In this document: piece by piece, positions 50,984 to 60,198 of the stretch | Numbering within the stretch: position 1 is the stretch's first letter | How the letters are laid out: each line of letters begins with the position of its first letter | NCBI RefSeq assembly: GCF_025153455.1 | Contig: NZ_JANZNT010000001.1 | Span: 1,622,001-1,686,000 of the forward strand | DNA: 64,000 nt | Direction of reading: 5' to 3' | Source of the DNA: Sphingomonas sp. BGYR3 | Lineage (GTDB): Bacteria > Pseudomonadota > Alphaproteobacteria > Sphingomonadales > Sphingomonadaceae | Made by a program: the position numbers and the translations under genes | Notes under the pieces: generated by a model | Database searches by the model: none | What the model saw: the letters and a program-made list of their open reading frames with translations, nothing else | What the model was told of the DNA's origin: nothing

Positions 50984-51916
50984 TCAGGCCGGCGGCGTGG
51001 CAAATCGGCCATGGCGGCGATACAGCACCAGCCATCCCGGCGCGACCGTGGCCAGCGGCACGGGATCGATGCCGAATGCCTCGATCCCCTCGGCACCCGC
51101 CGGCACCACATTGTCGCTTTGCAGCATCGCCCATTGATCGCGGGTGATCGGCGCACCGGGCAGAAAGCCCAGCCGGGCGATGCCGCCGCCGACCCAGTCG
51201 GGCAGCTCGACAATGGCGGGCGACCGGCCGATCGCCTCTGCAATCCAGCGGTTGAGGCCGCCCATCGTGATGATGTCCGGCCCGCCCAGGGCATAGGTCT
51301 TGCCGCCATGTTTGCCGGGATCGGCAATCGCGCAGACCACCGCCTGCGCCACATCGGCGACATAAACCGGCTGAAACTTCGCATCGGCTTTCAGCACCGG
51401 GACGACCGGGGCCGCCGCGATCATGGCGGCGAAACGATTGACGAACTGATCCTCGCGGCCGAACACGATGGATGGACGCAGGATGGTGGCCGCCGGAAAC
51501 GCCGACAGCACCGCGGCCTCGCCCGCCGCCTTTGACCGGCCATAGGCGCTGGGCGAACCGGCATCGGCACCCAGCGCGGAAATCTGGACCAGCGCCGACA
51601 CGCCGGCATCGGCCGCCGCCCGCGCCACATTGCCCGCGCCGACGGCGTGCACCGCATCGAACTTGCCGTTCAGGATGCCGACCAGATTCACGACCGCATC
51701 CGACCCGGCAATCGCGCGGGCCACGCTGTCCGGCCGGGTGATATCGGCCGCCACGAACTGAACCTGACCAAGGCCGCCGAGCGGCTTCAAATAGAACGCC
51801 TTGCGCGGATCGCGCTGTGCAATGCGAACGCGCGCGCCCGCAGCCAGCAATTCCTGGGCGATATACCGGCCCAGAAATCCGCCGCCACCGAACAGGGTAA
51901 TCAGCCGGTCCTGCAT
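50984..51916 (-). CDS. NDUFA9-like atypical SDR (NAD(P)-binding) protein
   Basis: A 310-residue atypical short-chain dehydrogenase of the complex I NDUFA9/39-kDa subunit-like group. The dinucleotide motif GGGGFLGRYIAQELL is at residues 10-24, VNLVGIL and RPSIVFGREDQFVNRFA follow, and the QPVYVADVAQAVV block is typical. Mitochondrial relatives stabilise complex I; bacterial copies may act in quinone or lipid metabolism. The start is ATG 51916; longer in-frame sequence upstream is not protein-like. Probably cotranscribed with uppP. Confidence 0.85.
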   Translation of the reverse strand: MQDRLITLFGGGGFLGRYIAQELLAAGARVRIAQRDPRKAFYLKPLGGLGQVQFVAADITRPDSVARAIAGSDAVVNLVGILNGKFDAVHAVGAGNVARAAADAGVSALVQISALGADAGSPSAYGRSKAAGEAAVLSAFPAATILRPSIVFGREDQFVNRFAAMIAAAPVVPVLKADAKFQPVYVADVAQAVVCAIADPGKHGGKTYALGGPDIITMGGLNRWIAEAIGRSPAIVELPDWVGGGIARLGFLPGAPITRDQWAMLQSDNVVPAGAEGIEAFGIDPVPLATVAPGWLVLYRRHGRFATPPA

Positions 51917-52047
51917 CACTGCCTCATGCTTGGGATCACACGATCCATGGGTCGGCGCCCCAATGCCTTTTGTGACCACAAACGGCAAGACCAAGCCGCC
52001 GCGATGCGCCGCAACGGTCCCTGTTTCCGATCCGGCAACTTCCCCTG

Positions 52048-52077
52048 TTGACAAGCGCCCCGCTCTCCCCCTAGACG
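52048..52077 (+). promoter_or_regulatory. Probable tRNA-Leu promoter
   Basis: TTGACA at 52048-52053 is followed after 18 bases by TAGACG at 52072-52077 (or CTAGAC after 17). The expected start would lie about 10 bases before the tRNA. The -35 box is consensus; the -10 fits the relaxed alphaproteobacterial form. Confidence 0.5.
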
Positions 52078-52093
52078 CCGCCGCCTACCCCGT

Positions 52094-52180
52094 GCCCAGA
52101 TGGCGGAATTGGTAGACGCACCAGCTTCAGGTGCTGGCGATCGCAAGGTCGTGGAGGTTCGAGTCCTCTTCTGGGCACCA
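52094..52180 (+). tRNA. tRNA-Leu (anticodon CAG)
   Basis: An 87-nucleotide class II tRNA. The acceptor stem GCCCAGA pairs with TCTGGGC, followed by A and encoded CCA. The D-arm is TGGCGGAATTGGTAGACGCA, the anticodon loop TTCAGGT gives CAG, the long variable arm fits leucine, and the T-loop is GGTTCGAGTCC. It decodes CUG, the main Leu codon in this genome. Confidence 0.97.
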
Positions 52181-52627
52181 TTTTCCATTCGCCGAGCATC
52201 TCGCGAATGAGCACCCTCGAAACCGAAGAGTTTGTGCAGATCGCCGCCCCGGTGTGCCCACAATCCTTCGCGTCCAATCAGTGGCCATCCAGGGCTACGC
52301 AAGGGGCGGCTTTGGCGACCGTGAAATCGCTTCTGTTGAGAAGACTTACCTTCAAAGAATCACGCGAAACATCGAAGTCGCGACGCGAAAGGCCGTGCTT
52401 CGTCGGCGCCTGCATGATGCTGTGCCGCTGGGCAAGGCGGCGAGCGTTGTCTGCCTATCGATCCGCAACGCCCGCCTTAGCGTCCGATAATGGGCGTTAA
52501 CAGGATCATGAAATGAGGGATCTGCTTTACCAAGCCCTCAAGACGACGTTTGCGGTAACGCGAGGAAAATAAGACAGTCGTACGGCAGCAAGTTGCAGGT
52601 CGTACCCGATCCGGTTAGGCACCCGCC
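52181..52627 (+). other. Non-coding stretch between tRNA-Leu and rmlC
   Basis: About 447 bases without an intact gene. GC is visibly lower than in flanking genes. One frame carries a decayed DNA-binding-domain-like fragment (listed separately). No integrase, direct repeat of the tRNA end, or terminator was found. The rml promoter should lie in the last 100 bases. Confidence 0.5.
52281..52412 (+). pseudogene. Possible decayed LuxR-type HTH fragment
   Basis: The frame here reads GGFGDREIAS then VEKTYLQRITRNIEVATRKAVL. It resembles a LuxR/NarL DNA-binding domain (GxSNREIA ... VKTYLQRIxRKLGVxTRTxAVL) with about eight residues of the recognition turn missing and no receiver or start upstream. It could be a remnant of a regulator lost beside the tRNA. 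The resemblance rests on about 30 residues, so chance is possible. Confidence 0.25.
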
Positions 52628-53197
52628 ATGACTGACACTCCGCCCGTCCAGCTTATCCGTCCCAAGCGCTTCGGCGACGACCGTGGCTGGTTCACCGAAG
52701 TCTATTCGGTGCCCGCCTTTGCCGCGCTGGGTATTCCCTGCACGTTCGTGCAGGACAATCACTCGCTTTCGGTCCCGGCCTTCACCCTGCGCGGTCTGCA
52801 TTTCCAGACACCGGACCGGGGGCAGGACAAGCTTGTCCGATGCATCCGCGGGCGGATTTTCGATGTCGCGGTCGATGTGCGGCGCGGGTCGCCCACCTAT
52901 GGCCAGTGGGTCGGTGCCGAACTTTCCGCCGAAAATGGCCATCAGCTGTTCATCCCGATCGGTTTCGCGCACGGTTTCCTGACGCTGGAGCCCGATTGCG
53001 AAGTCACCTACAAATGCTCTGACACCTATGCCCCGGCGAACGACGGCGGCATCCGGTGGGACAGCGTCGGCATCGACTGGCCGATGCCTGCGGGGACCAC
53101 CCCCGAACTCAGCCCCAAGGACAAGGTGCAGCCGACGCTTGCCGAGTTCGACAGCCCCTTTGCCTATGACGGCCGCCCGCTGGCGCCGCTCGCCTGA
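52628..53197 (+). CDS. rmlC: dTDP-4-dehydrorhamnose 3,5-epimerase
   Basis: A 189-residue cupin epimerase. Landmarks are [35 protein letters not shown] with the catalytic His region, and [23 protein letters not shown]. It is the third step of dTDP-L-rhamnose synthesis. First gene of rmlCBDA, 11 bases before rmlB. Confidence 0.96.
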   Translation: MTDTPPVQLIRPKRFGDDRGWFTEVYSVPAFAALGIPCTFVQDNHSLSVPAFTLRGLHFQTPDRGQDKLVRCIRGRIFDVAVDVRRGSPTYGQWVGAELSAENGHQLFIPIGFAHGFLTLEPDCEVTYKCSDTYAPANDGGIRWDSVGIDWPMPAGTTPELSPKDKVQPTLAEFDSPFAYDGRPLAPLA

Positions 53198-53208
53198 AGG
53201 ACATTTCC

Positions 53209-54261
53209 ATGCGCATTTTCGTCACCGGCGGCGCCGGCTTCATCGGTTCGGCGCTGGTTCGCCACCTGATCGAGAACACCACCCACGAAGTTCTGAACTT
53301 CGACAAGCTGACCTATGCGGGCACGCTGTCGACGGTCGAGCGGGTGGCGAATTCGAATCGCTATCGCTTCGTTCAGGGCGATATTTGCGATGCAGAGGCG
53401 GTTCGCGCCGCAATCGACGAGTTCAAGCCTGACGTCGTGACCCATCTGGCGGCGGAAAGCCATGTCGACCGCTCCATCGACGGGCCGGGCGCGTTCATCC
53501 AGACCAACGTCGTCGGCACCTATACGATGCTGGCCGAGGCGCGCGCCTATTGGCTGAGCCTTGACCCGGAGGCGAAGGCGGCGTTCCGGTTCCACCACAT
53601 CTCGACCGACGAGGTGTACGGGACGCTGGGCGACACCGGCCTTTTCACCGAAGAAACCTCCTATGACCCGCGCTCGCCCTATTCGGCGTCGAAGGCGGGG
53701 TCTGACCATCTGGTCAGCGCGTGGGGGCACACGTTCGGCCTGCCGGTGCTGATCACCAACTGTTCGAACAATTATGGGCCGTATCACTTCCCCGAAAAGC
53801 TGATCCCGCTGATGATCGCAAAGGCGCTGGATGGCGAGCCGCTGCCCATTTACGGCAAGGGCGATCAGGTCCGCGACTGGCTGTATGTCGAGGATCACGT
53901 CCGCGCGCTGCAGGCGGTGTTCGAGCGGGGCACGCCGGGCCGCACCTATAATGTCGGTGGGCATAACGAGCGGCAGAATATCGAGGTGGTGAAGACGCTT
54001 TGCAGCATCCTCGACGAACTGCGCCCCCGCGCCGATGGCCGCCCCTATGCCGAACAGATGACAGAGGTCGCCGACCGCCCCGGCCACGACAAGCGCTATG
54101 CCATCGATGCGAGCCGTATCGGCGAAGAGCTGGGCTGGACGCCGGCGGAGACGTTCGAGACGGGCATCCGCAAGACGGTCGAATGGTATCTCGCCAACGA
54201 GGATTGGTGGCGCCCGCTGGTCGCGGCCAAGGCGGCCGAACGCCGCGGTGTCGCGGCCTGA
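53209..54261 (+). CDS. rmlB: dTDP-glucose 4,6-dehydratase
   Basis: A 350-residue extended SDR. It has the NAD motif [15 protein letters not shown], the [10 protein letters not shown] block, the catalytic [12 protein letters not shown] and the sugar-binding [20 protein letters not shown]. It converts dTDP-glucose to the 4-keto-6-deoxy intermediate. The stop overlaps the rmlD start (TGATG). Confidence 0.97.
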   Translation: MRIFVTGGAGFIGSALVRHLIENTTHEVLNFDKLTYAGTLSTVERVANSNRYRFVQGDICDAEAVRAAIDEFKPDVVTHLAAESHVDRSIDGPGAFIQTNVVGTYTMLAEARAYWLSLDPEAKAAFRFHHISTDEVYGTLGDTGLFTEETSYDPRSPYSASKAGSDHLVSAWGHTFGLPVLITNCSNNYGPYHFPEKLIPLMIAKALDGEPLPIYGKGDQVRDWLYVEDHVRALQAVFERGTPGRTYNVGGHNERQNIEVVKTLCSILDELRPRADGRPYAEQMTEVADRPGHDKRYAIDASRIGEELGWTPAETFETGIRKTVEWYLANEDWWRPLVAAKAAERRGVAA

Positions 54262-55148
54262 TGCGCGAAATCCTCGTCACCGGCGCGGGCGGGCAGCTCG
54301 GCACCGAGCTTCGCCGCGCGGCGCTGCCGGCGGGCTATGCGATCCATGCGGTCGATGTCGACACGCTCGACCTGACCGATACGGCCGCGATCGCCGCCAA
54401 GGTGGCCGAGCGCCCCTGGGCCGCCGTCATCAACGGGGCGGCCTATACCGCGGTCGACAAGGCGGAGAGCGATCAGGTGACGGCCTGGGCGGTCAACGCC
54501 ATGGCACCGGCCGCGTTTGCGCAAGGCTGCGCCGCAGCAAGCATACCGATCGTGCAGGTTTCGACCGATTACGTCTTTGCCGGCGACAAGGCCGGTGCCT
54601 GGGACGTGGACGATCCCGTCGCCCCGCTGGGCGTCTATGGCGCGTCCAAGCTTGGCGGCGAGCTGGCGGTGCGGACGTCGGGCGCGCGCCATGCGATCGT
54701 GCGGACGGCGTGGGTCGTGTCCGCGCATGGCAATAACTTCGTCAAGACGATGCTGCGCGTGGGCGCGACCCGCAACGAACTGGGCGTTGTCGATGACCAG
54801 CGCGGCAGCCCGACCAGCGCCGCCGATCTTGCCGCCGCGCTCCTCACCATCGCGATCCGCCTGATCGAGGACGAGGGGGCACCCACCGGCACCTTCCACT
54901 TCAGCAATGCGGGCGCGGTCAGCTGGGCCGGCTTTGCGAGCGAAATCTTCGCGCAGAGCGGCGCGCGGGGCGGCGCGGTTGCCGCGGTCAAGCCGATCGC
55001 CACCGCCGATTATCCGACGCCAGCCCGCCGGCCCGCCAACTCGCTGCTCAGCCACGACGCGATCCGCGCCGCATATGGCATCGAACCGCGACCGTGGCAG
55101 GCGGCGCTTGGCGACATCCTCGACGAACTCATCGGAGTACCGAAATGA
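54261..55148 (+). CDS. rmlD: dTDP-4-dehydrorhamnose reductase
   Basis: A 295-residue SDR reductase for the last step to dTDP-L-rhamnose. It has the nucleotide motif [13 protein letters not shown], the VDKAE motif ([11 protein letters not shown]), [10 protein letters not shown] and [12 protein letters not shown] with catalytic Tyr/Lys. It starts in the rmlB stop and its own stop overlaps the rmlA start. Confidence 0.96.
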   Translation: MREILVTGAGGQLGTELRRAALPAGYAIHAVDVDTLDLTDTAAIAAKVAERPWAAVINGAAYTAVDKAESDQVTAWAVNAMAPAAFAQGCAAASIPIVQVSTDYVFAGDKAGAWDVDDPVAPLGVYGASKLGGELAVRTSGARHAIVRTAWVVSAHGNNFVKTMLRVGATRNELGVVDDQRGSPTSAADLAAALLTIAIRLIEDEGAPTGTFHFSNAGAVSWAGFASEIFAQSGARGGAVAAVKPIATADYPTPARRPANSLLSHDAIRAAYGIEPRPWQAALGDILDELIGVPK

Positions 55149-56014
55149 AGGGCATCATCCTCGCCGGCGGATCGGGCACCCGGCTGCATCCCGCGACCCT
55201 CGCGGTCAACAAGCAGCTGCTGCCGGTCTATGACAAGCCGATGATCTATTACCCGCTGAGCGTGCTGATGCTGGCGGGGATCCGGGAGATCCTGATCATC
55301 TCCAGCCCCGAATATCTCGACAATTACCGGCGGCTGTTCCAGGACGGCTCTGCCTTTGGCCTCGACATTCAATATGCCGAGCAGCCGAGCCCCGACGGGC
55401 TGGCCCAGGCGTTCACGATCGGCGCGGACTTTATCGGCGACGACCATGTGGCGCTGGTGCTGGGCGACAACATCTTCTTCGGCGCGCACCTTACCGACCT
55501 GCTGGCCAGTGCCGTCGCCCGGCCGACCGGCGCAACGGTGTTCAGCTACCGCGTCGAGGACCCGGAGCGGTACGGCGTCGTCGAGTTCGGCGAGGGCGGC
55601 AAGGCGATCAGCCTTGAGGAAAAGCCCGAGCGGCCGAAATCGAACCACGCGGTCACCGGCCTTTATTTCTACGACAACCGCGTTGTCGAAATGGCCCGAA
55701 ACCTGAAACCCTCCGCGCGCGGCGAGCTTGAGATCACCGACCTCAACCGCCTGTATCTGGAGGCCGGCGACCTGTTCGTCGAACAGATGGGCCGCGGCTA
55801 TGCCTGGCTCGACACGGGCACACACGACAGTCTGCTCGAAGCGGGCGAGTTCGTCCGCACGCTCCAGCACCGCCAGGGCATCCAGATCGCCTGCCTCGAG
55901 GAAATCGCCTTCGAAATGGGCTTCATCGACGCCGACAAGGCCCGCGCCGCCGGCGAACGGTTCAAGAAAACCGCCTATGGCCGCGCGATCCTGAAGGCGG
56001 TGGAGGGAGATTAA
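55145..56014 (+). CDS. rmlA: Glucose-1-phosphate thymidylyltransferase
   Basis: A 289-residue nucleotidyltransferase with the signature [46 protein letters not shown] and [20 protein letters not shown]. It forms dTDP-glucose. Last gene of the rml operon. A 1.2-kb segment with genes on the opposite strand separates it from the export genes. Confidence 0.97.
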   Translation: MKGIILAGGSGTRLHPATLAVNKQLLPVYDKPMIYYPLSVLMLAGIREILIISSPEYLDNYRRLFQDGSAFGLDIQYAEQPSPDGLAQAFTIGADFIGDDHVALVLGDNIFFGAHLTDLLASAVARPTGATVFSYRVEDPERYGVVEFGEGGKAISLEEKPERPKSNHAVTGLYFYDNRVVEMARNLKPSARGELEITDLNRLYLEAGDLFVEQMGRGYAWLDTGTHDSLLEAGEFVRTLQHRQGIQIACLEEIAFEMGFIDADKARAAGERFKKTAYGRAILKAVEGD

Positions 56015-56034
56015 ACAGAAACGCGACCCGTCGG

Positions 56035-56424
56035 TCAGCCCACCTGAAAGGTGACATGAAAGACTGACTGCACGGGTTGCGGAACGCGCGAGATATCGAG
56101 GCTGCGCTGTATTTCAGCCTTGCGACGATTAAGAAAGTTGACGCAAGACACCTGAGCCTCCTTGAAAACCCACCCATTTCCATATGGCGCGTAGGTCGTC
56201 CGGAGGAAGTTCGTGAAAGTGTTCTTGGCGAACGTCATGTCGGACCGGGTGGTGAAAATACCCGTGATGATGAGGCCGGGGCCCCGCGGACTGGTGCTTG
56301 GAGCCGAGCAATAGGCAAGCGTTGGCGGCACCGTCTGGGCCGCCGCCGCCGTCCCCGCCAGCTCGATGGCTGCCAACATCATACCGGCAACCACCGCATG
56401 GCGGCTCACTGCGTGGTTTCCCAT
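56035..56424 (-). CDS. Small secreted protein, unknown function
   Basis: A 129-residue exported protein with a signal peptide (GMMLAAIELAGTAAAAQ). The mature part has two cysteines (LAYCSAP, VSCVNF) that could form a disulfide, and the segment TFTNFLRTTYAPYGNGWVF. No family recognised. ATG 56424 lies inside the upstream lipoprotein gene (19-base overlap); a TTG at 56436 is possible. It is the third gene of a minus-strand trio flanked by rml and polysaccharide export genes. Confidence 0.6.
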   Translation of the reverse strand: MGNHAVSRHAVVAGMMLAAIELAGTAAAAQTVPPTLAYCSAPSTSPRGPGLIITGIFTTRSDMTFAKNTFTNFLRTTYAPYGNGWVFKEAQVSCVNFLNRRKAEIQRSLDISRVPQPVQSVFHVTFQVG

Positions 56425-56774
56425 GATGTCGCACAATGATCGATGTCGCGGGATTCCTGACCATCAACAACCGTGCCGACGCGGCCGCCGGCGTCAGTGA
56501 TCGCGATCTGGGTCGGATAGATGCTATCGGGATCGTTCGGACCGACGCTGTAGCTCAATCCCCGATGACGGACCGAGGCGACGACAAGCCGGTCGCCCGC
56601 CGGCTGAACGGTGCTGCCGATCCGCGATGCGATACACGATGCGACGGTCTGCGTATTGGCGCTCGTATAGATGCCGCTGGTAGCGCCCTTGGGCAGCGTA
56701 CCCGGCGCGAACGCGGCTTGCGCACAGCCAGAGACGAGCAAGAAGGCGACGGGCGGGAATGACAGACGAAGCAT
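56406..56774 (-). CDS. Small lipoprotein, unknown function
   Basis: A 122-residue putative lipoprotein. The signal is MLRLSFPPVAFLLVSGC, with lipobox LVSGC. The mature part has two further cysteines (TVASCIASRIGS and IDHCATSW) and a beta-rich look (GDRLVVASVRHRGLSYSVG). Not recognised. ATG 56774 is chosen over upstream non-ATG starts because it places the lipobox properly. It overlaps the next secreted-protein gene and lies 44 bases after the 58-residue membrane protein gene. Confidence 0.62.
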   Translation of the reverse strand: MLRLSFPPVAFLLVSGCAQAAFAPGTLPKGATSGIYTSANTQTVASCIASRIGSTVQPAGDRLVVASVRHRGLSYSVGPNDPDSIYPTQIAITDAGGRVGTVVDGQESRDIDHCATSWETTQ

Positions 56775-56818
56775 CACGCGTCCTTTAGGATCAGCAAAAA
56801 GGGAACTGAAGACCTTTT

Positions 56819-56995
56819 TCAATGTCCATACCGTTTGATTCCACGCTCACGAAGTCGCCGCCGACGGCGACGGCGAAGCACCATCAAAAGCCATGGAATG
56901 CCGAGTACGAGGACAAGGCCGATGATCCCGTATGCAATCAACTCGCGCGAGAAATTCATCGCGATCTTTTGCACTCCGATCTGCGCCGTGTCCAT
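56819..56995 (-). CDS. 58-residue membrane protein with polyarginine stop-transfer
   Basis: The frame from ATG 56995 to TGA 56819 gives MDTAQIGVQKIAMNFSRELI, then a 20-residue hydrophobic helix (AYGIIGLVLVLGIPWLLMVL), directly followed by seven arginines and a basic tail ending KRYGH. This is a textbook single-pass membrane protein with a cytoplasmic positive tail. The ribosome site is weak. It heads a possible three-gene minus-strand unit. The rest of the 56996-57227 gap holds only leader sequence for the export genes. Function unknown. Confidence 0.55.
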   Translation of the reverse strand: MDTAQIGVQKIAMNFSRELIAYGIIGLVLVLGIPWLLMVLRRRRRRRLRERGIKRYGH

Positions 56996-57227
56996 CGCAA
57001 TGCCAGCCCTGGATGCTGGACCTACCGCGATATACCTTTCCCAACTACCGTTCCGTCGCAGCGGGGGCCGGGCGACGGATGCAGACCCCGACCGATACCC
57101 GGTACAGGGCGGCGCCCTGTGTCATTGATCGCCTCCAGCGCGCTGAAAAATCGGGAAGGGTTGCATAACGGAAAGGCCGCCGCTAACCGGGAATGGCCCG
57201 GATGGGCCTGCATTTGGCAAGGTCTCA

Positions 57228-57944
57228 ATGAAAAACAGACTGTTTTCCTGCGGCGTGTTGATGATTGCGTTGACCGTTTCCGCGTGTGCTTCACCCCGTT
57301 TCGAAGGACGACCGGACCTTACGGTTTTCGACAACAAGCCGCTTCCAGAACCAGTCCGACAGGACCTTGTCATTCCTTCGCGGCCCTATGTAATCGGCCC
57401 GTCGGATCAGCTTACCGTCGACGTTTTCGGGATCGACGAACTCAGCAAGAATGTAACGGTCGACCTGACCGGCCAGATCGCGTTACCGCTCGTCGGCTCG
57501 CTCAAGGCATCGGGAATGACCGCTGACGAGCTGACCGCCGACCTCGTCACCCGATTCCGTCAGGCGCATGTTCGCGACCCGCAGGTGACGGTCAATATCG
57601 TGACCGCCGCAAGCCAGATCTTTACGGTCGACGGATCGGTGACGACGCCGGGGATCTATCCGCTGGTTGGTCGCATGTCGCTGATGCGCGCGGTCGCACG
57701 CGCGTCCGGCACGACCGAATTCGCCCGCGAGAATTACATCGTCGTGTTCCGCAACGTCGAGGGCAAGCGCTATGCCGCGCTCTACGATCTGCGCGCGATC
57801 CGGCAGGGGATGTATGAAGATCCGGAAATATTTTCGAACGACGTCATCTACGTCGGTGACGATCAGGCACGTCGCCTCTTCCGCGATCTGATCAGTGCCG
57901 CGCCGCTCATCACTACGCCTCTGATCTTCCTGATCACCCAGTAA
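57228..57944 (+). CDS. Polysaccharide export lipoprotein (Wza/GumB family)
   Basis: A 238-residue outer-membrane export lipoprotein. The lipobox is TVSAC at about residue 20, followed by the Poly_export domain (YVIGPSDQLTVDVFGIDEL) and an SLBB-type domain (IFTVDGSVTTPGIYPLVGRMSLMRAVARASG). It forms the outer-membrane channel for a Wzx/Wzy-type polysaccharide, probably rhamnose-containing given the rml genes. A Wzc-like gene follows 26 bases later. Confidence 0.9.
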   Translation: MKNRLFSCGVLMIALTVSACASPRFEGRPDLTVFDNKPLPEPVRQDLVIPSRPYVIGPSDQLTVDVFGIDELSKNVTVDLTGQIALPLVGSLKASGMTADELTADLVTRFRQAHVRDPQVTVNIVTAASQIFTVDGSVTTPGIYPLVGRMSLMRAVARASGTTEFARENYIVVFRNVEGKRYAALYDLRAIRQGMYEDPEIFSNDVIYVGDDQARRLFRDLISAAPLITTPLIFLITQ

Positions 57945-57970
57945 TCGTCTGCCAGAGTTAGATATACGCC

Positions 57971-60190
57971 ATGCAGTACCAACGAGCCGCTGACGGACCG
58001 CGCGATCCCGACAGTGTACTGATCAGAGAAGCTGGTCCTGCATCGTCAGGGACGAATTTCTCGTTGGCGCATGTTTTGGGTGTGCTCAAGAAGCGCAAAT
58101 GGCTGATCGCGGGCTTCGTGGTCGCCGCGGTACTGCTGGGGCTGGTCATCACGCTCCTGATGACGCCGCAATACACGTCGAGCGCGGTCGTCGAGATTCA
58201 GCGAGAGACGCGCAACTTCACCAATGTCGACGGCGTAGATTCCAAGACGTCGAGCACCGTCGACCCGGAATTTTACGAGACGCAGGCCGGGCTGCTCCGC
58301 TCGGTTGCGCTCGCCGGCAGCGTCGCGACGGATGCGCGGTTGCAGGACAATGCGCAATTCTTCGAGATGTTCGGATCGCGCAAAGCCAAAAGCTGGTTTG
58401 ACGACCAGCGACTGATCCCGGGCGCATCCACCCGTGACGAGCGGGTTCGCGAAGCCAGCGACATCCTGCTGGACCATCTCCGGATCTCGATCCAACGCCA
58501 GTCCCGTCTGGCGACCATCAGCTTCACCAGCCCGGACGTTGCCTTCTCGAAGAGGATCGTCGACTCCTGGGCGTCGCACTTCGTCCAGGCGACACTCGAC
58601 CGGCGCTATGCGGCGACGGCGTATGCTCGCAAGTTCCTGGAGGATCGTCTCGGCCAACTGCGGACCCGGATCGATCAGGCCGAACGCCAGCTGGTCGATT
58701 ATGCAGCGCAGCAGGGCATCGTGAACCTGCCCAGCGAGGCACCGACCCAGCCAGGCGCAAGCGCGCCCCCGGAGCGGTCGCTGGTTGCCGAGGATCTGGT
58801 GATCCTGAACAAGGAACTGGCTACCGCCACGGCCCAGCGGATCGCGGCGCAAAGCCGCCTTGGTGCAAGCGGCGGTGATGTCGAAGAGGCATTGGACAAC
58901 ACCGCCATTTCGCAGATGCGGGCCCGCCGTGCCGACCTTGCCGCGCAATATGCCGACATGATGCAGCGCTTCGATCCGGCGTACCGGCCGGCGATGGCGA
59001 TCAAGGCGCAACTCGACACGCTCGACCGGTCGATCGCTCGCGAAGAGGGCCGGGTGCGGTCGACGCTTCAGGAAACCTATCAGGCGGCCCAGCAGCGCGA
59101 AGCAGCCCTTGTGAGCCGGGTCGACAAGCTGAAGTCCAACCTGTTCGACCTGCGGCGCCGCAGCACCCAGTACAATATCCTGATGCGCGAGGTGGATACC
59201 AACCGCCAGTTGTACGATGCACTCTTGCAGCGCTACAAGGAAATTGGTGTCGCTGGCGGCGTTGGGGTCAACAACATCGCGGTTGTCGATGCTGGCGACC
59301 TGCCGGACAAGCCGTCGAGCCCGCGCCTGTGGCTCAATCTCGCCTTTGCCCTGCTGGGTGGCCTGCTGGCCGGTGTGGCGCTTGCCTTTGCGCTCGACCA
59401 GCTGGAAGACTCGCTGTCCGATCCGGCAGAGGTTCCGGAGCTGCTCCGGATCCCGCTTATCGGCGTCGTTCCAAAGATCAGCGAAGAACCGCTTGCGGCA
59501 ATGCGCGACTCCAAATCGGCACTCAACGAGGCTTATTTCTCCGTCCAGACCTCGCTGGCGCTGGCGACGACGCACGGCTTCCCGCGCGCACTGGTCGTCA
59601 CCAGCTCGCGGCCGAACGAGGGCAAGTCGTTGACGTCGTTCGCGTTGGCCAAGACGCTGGCGGCGCGGGGCCGCAAGGTTGTGCTGGTCGACGGCGATAT
59701 GCGCTCGCCCAGCATCCATCATATGCTGGGCCTCAATCAGTTGCCAGGCTTCAGCACGATACTGACGGGCGGCGCGACGGTGCAGGACGCGGCTCAAGCC
59801 ACGGACATTGCCAATCTGTCGATCATCGCCGCCGGCACGACGCCGCCAAGCGCGGCCGAACTGCTCGCAGGCACCCAGTTTGCGTCGATCCTCGAAAAGC
59901 TGCTCGAAACCTTTGACCATGTCATCATCGATGCGCCGCCGGTCATGGGGTTTGCCGATGCACCGCTGATCGCCAACAATGTCGAAGGCGTCTGCTTCGT
60001 CATCGAAGCGCATGGCACGAACAAGTCCAGCGCCCGCACCGCGATCGCCCGCCTGCGCAACGGCGACACGACTATCTTCGGCGCCGTCGTGACCAAGTTC
60101 GATTCCAAGCGCGCCTTCACCGGCTATGGCTATGACTATGGCTATGGCTATGGGTACGGCGAAAGCGCGACCTCCGGCTCTGCAAGATAG
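57971..60190 (+). CDS. Wzc-type polysaccharide co-polymerase / tyrosine autokinase
   Basis: A 739-residue inner-membrane protein. A membrane helix near residue 40-60 precedes a Wzz domain and long coiled coil, and a second helix sits at about 455-475. The C-terminal BY-kinase has Walker A SSRPNEGKSLTS, Walker A' VVLVDGDMRSPS and Walker B HVIIDAPPVMGFAD. It ends with a Tyr-rich tail (GYGYDYGYGYGYG), the autophosphorylation cluster. It controls chain length and couples to the Wza channel. The kinase is fused with the co-polymerase, unlike the split GelC/GelE pair of gellan producers. Confidence 0.92.
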   Translation: MQYQRAADGPRDPDSVLIREAGPASSGTNFSLAHVLGVLKKRKWLIAGFVVAAVLLGLVITLLMTPQYTSSAVVEIQRETRNFTNVDGVDSKTSSTVDPEFYETQAGLLRSVALAGSVATDARLQDNAQFFEMFGSRKAKSWFDDQRLIPGASTRDERVREASDILLDHLRISIQRQSRLATISFTSPDVAFSKRIVDSWASHFVQATLDRRYAATAYARKFLEDRLGQLRTRIDQAERQLVDYAAQQGIVNLPSEAPTQPGASAPPERSLVAEDLVILNKELATATAQRIAAQSRLGASGGDVEEALDNTAISQMRARRADLAAQYADMMQRFDPAYRPAMAIKAQLDTLDRSIAREEGRVRSTLQETYQAAQQREAALVSRVDKLKSNLFDLRRRSTQYNILMREVDTNRQLYDALLQRYKEIGVAGGVGVNNIAVVDAGDLPDKPSSPRLWLNLAFALLGGLLAGVALAFALDQLEDSLSDPAEVPELLRIPLIGVVPKISEEPLAAMRDSKSALNEAYFSVQTSLALATTHGFPRALVVTSSRPNEGKSLTSFALAKTLAARGRKVVLVDGDMRSPSIHHMLGLNQLPGFSTILTGGATVQDAAQATDIANLSIIAAGTTPPSAAELLAGTQFASILEKLLETFDHVIIDAPPVMGFADAPLIANNVEGVCFVIEAHGTNKSSARTAIARLRNGDTTIFGAVVTKFDSKRAFTGYGYDYGYGYGYGESATSGSAR
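60121..60160 (+). repeat. GGCTAT-type hexanucleotide repeat encoding the Tyr cluster
   Basis: About six imperfect copies of GGCTAT (one GACTAT, one GGGTAC) code for the alternating Gly-Tyr tail of the Wzc-like kinase. The in-frame repeat could change copy number by slippage and so alter the number of phosphorylation sites. Confidence 0.7.
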
Positions 60191-60198
60191 GCGGGCTG

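Noticed and set aside
50045..51535. Plus-strand frame of about 500 codons opposite uppP and the NDUFA9-like gene
   Set aside because: Composition is typical of an antisense shadow (His/Arg/Gln-rich); both opposite genes carry clear motifs.
52131..52490. Intact 119-codon gene starting inside tRNA-Leu
   Set aside because: It begins within the tRNA and lacks a ribosome site; only a short HTH-like piece is of interest.
56822..57526. Plus-strand frame running into the Wza-like gene
   Set aside because: It overlaps the Wza-like lipoprotein gene in another frame and has no domain or signal; the minus-strand 58-residue frame explains its first part better.
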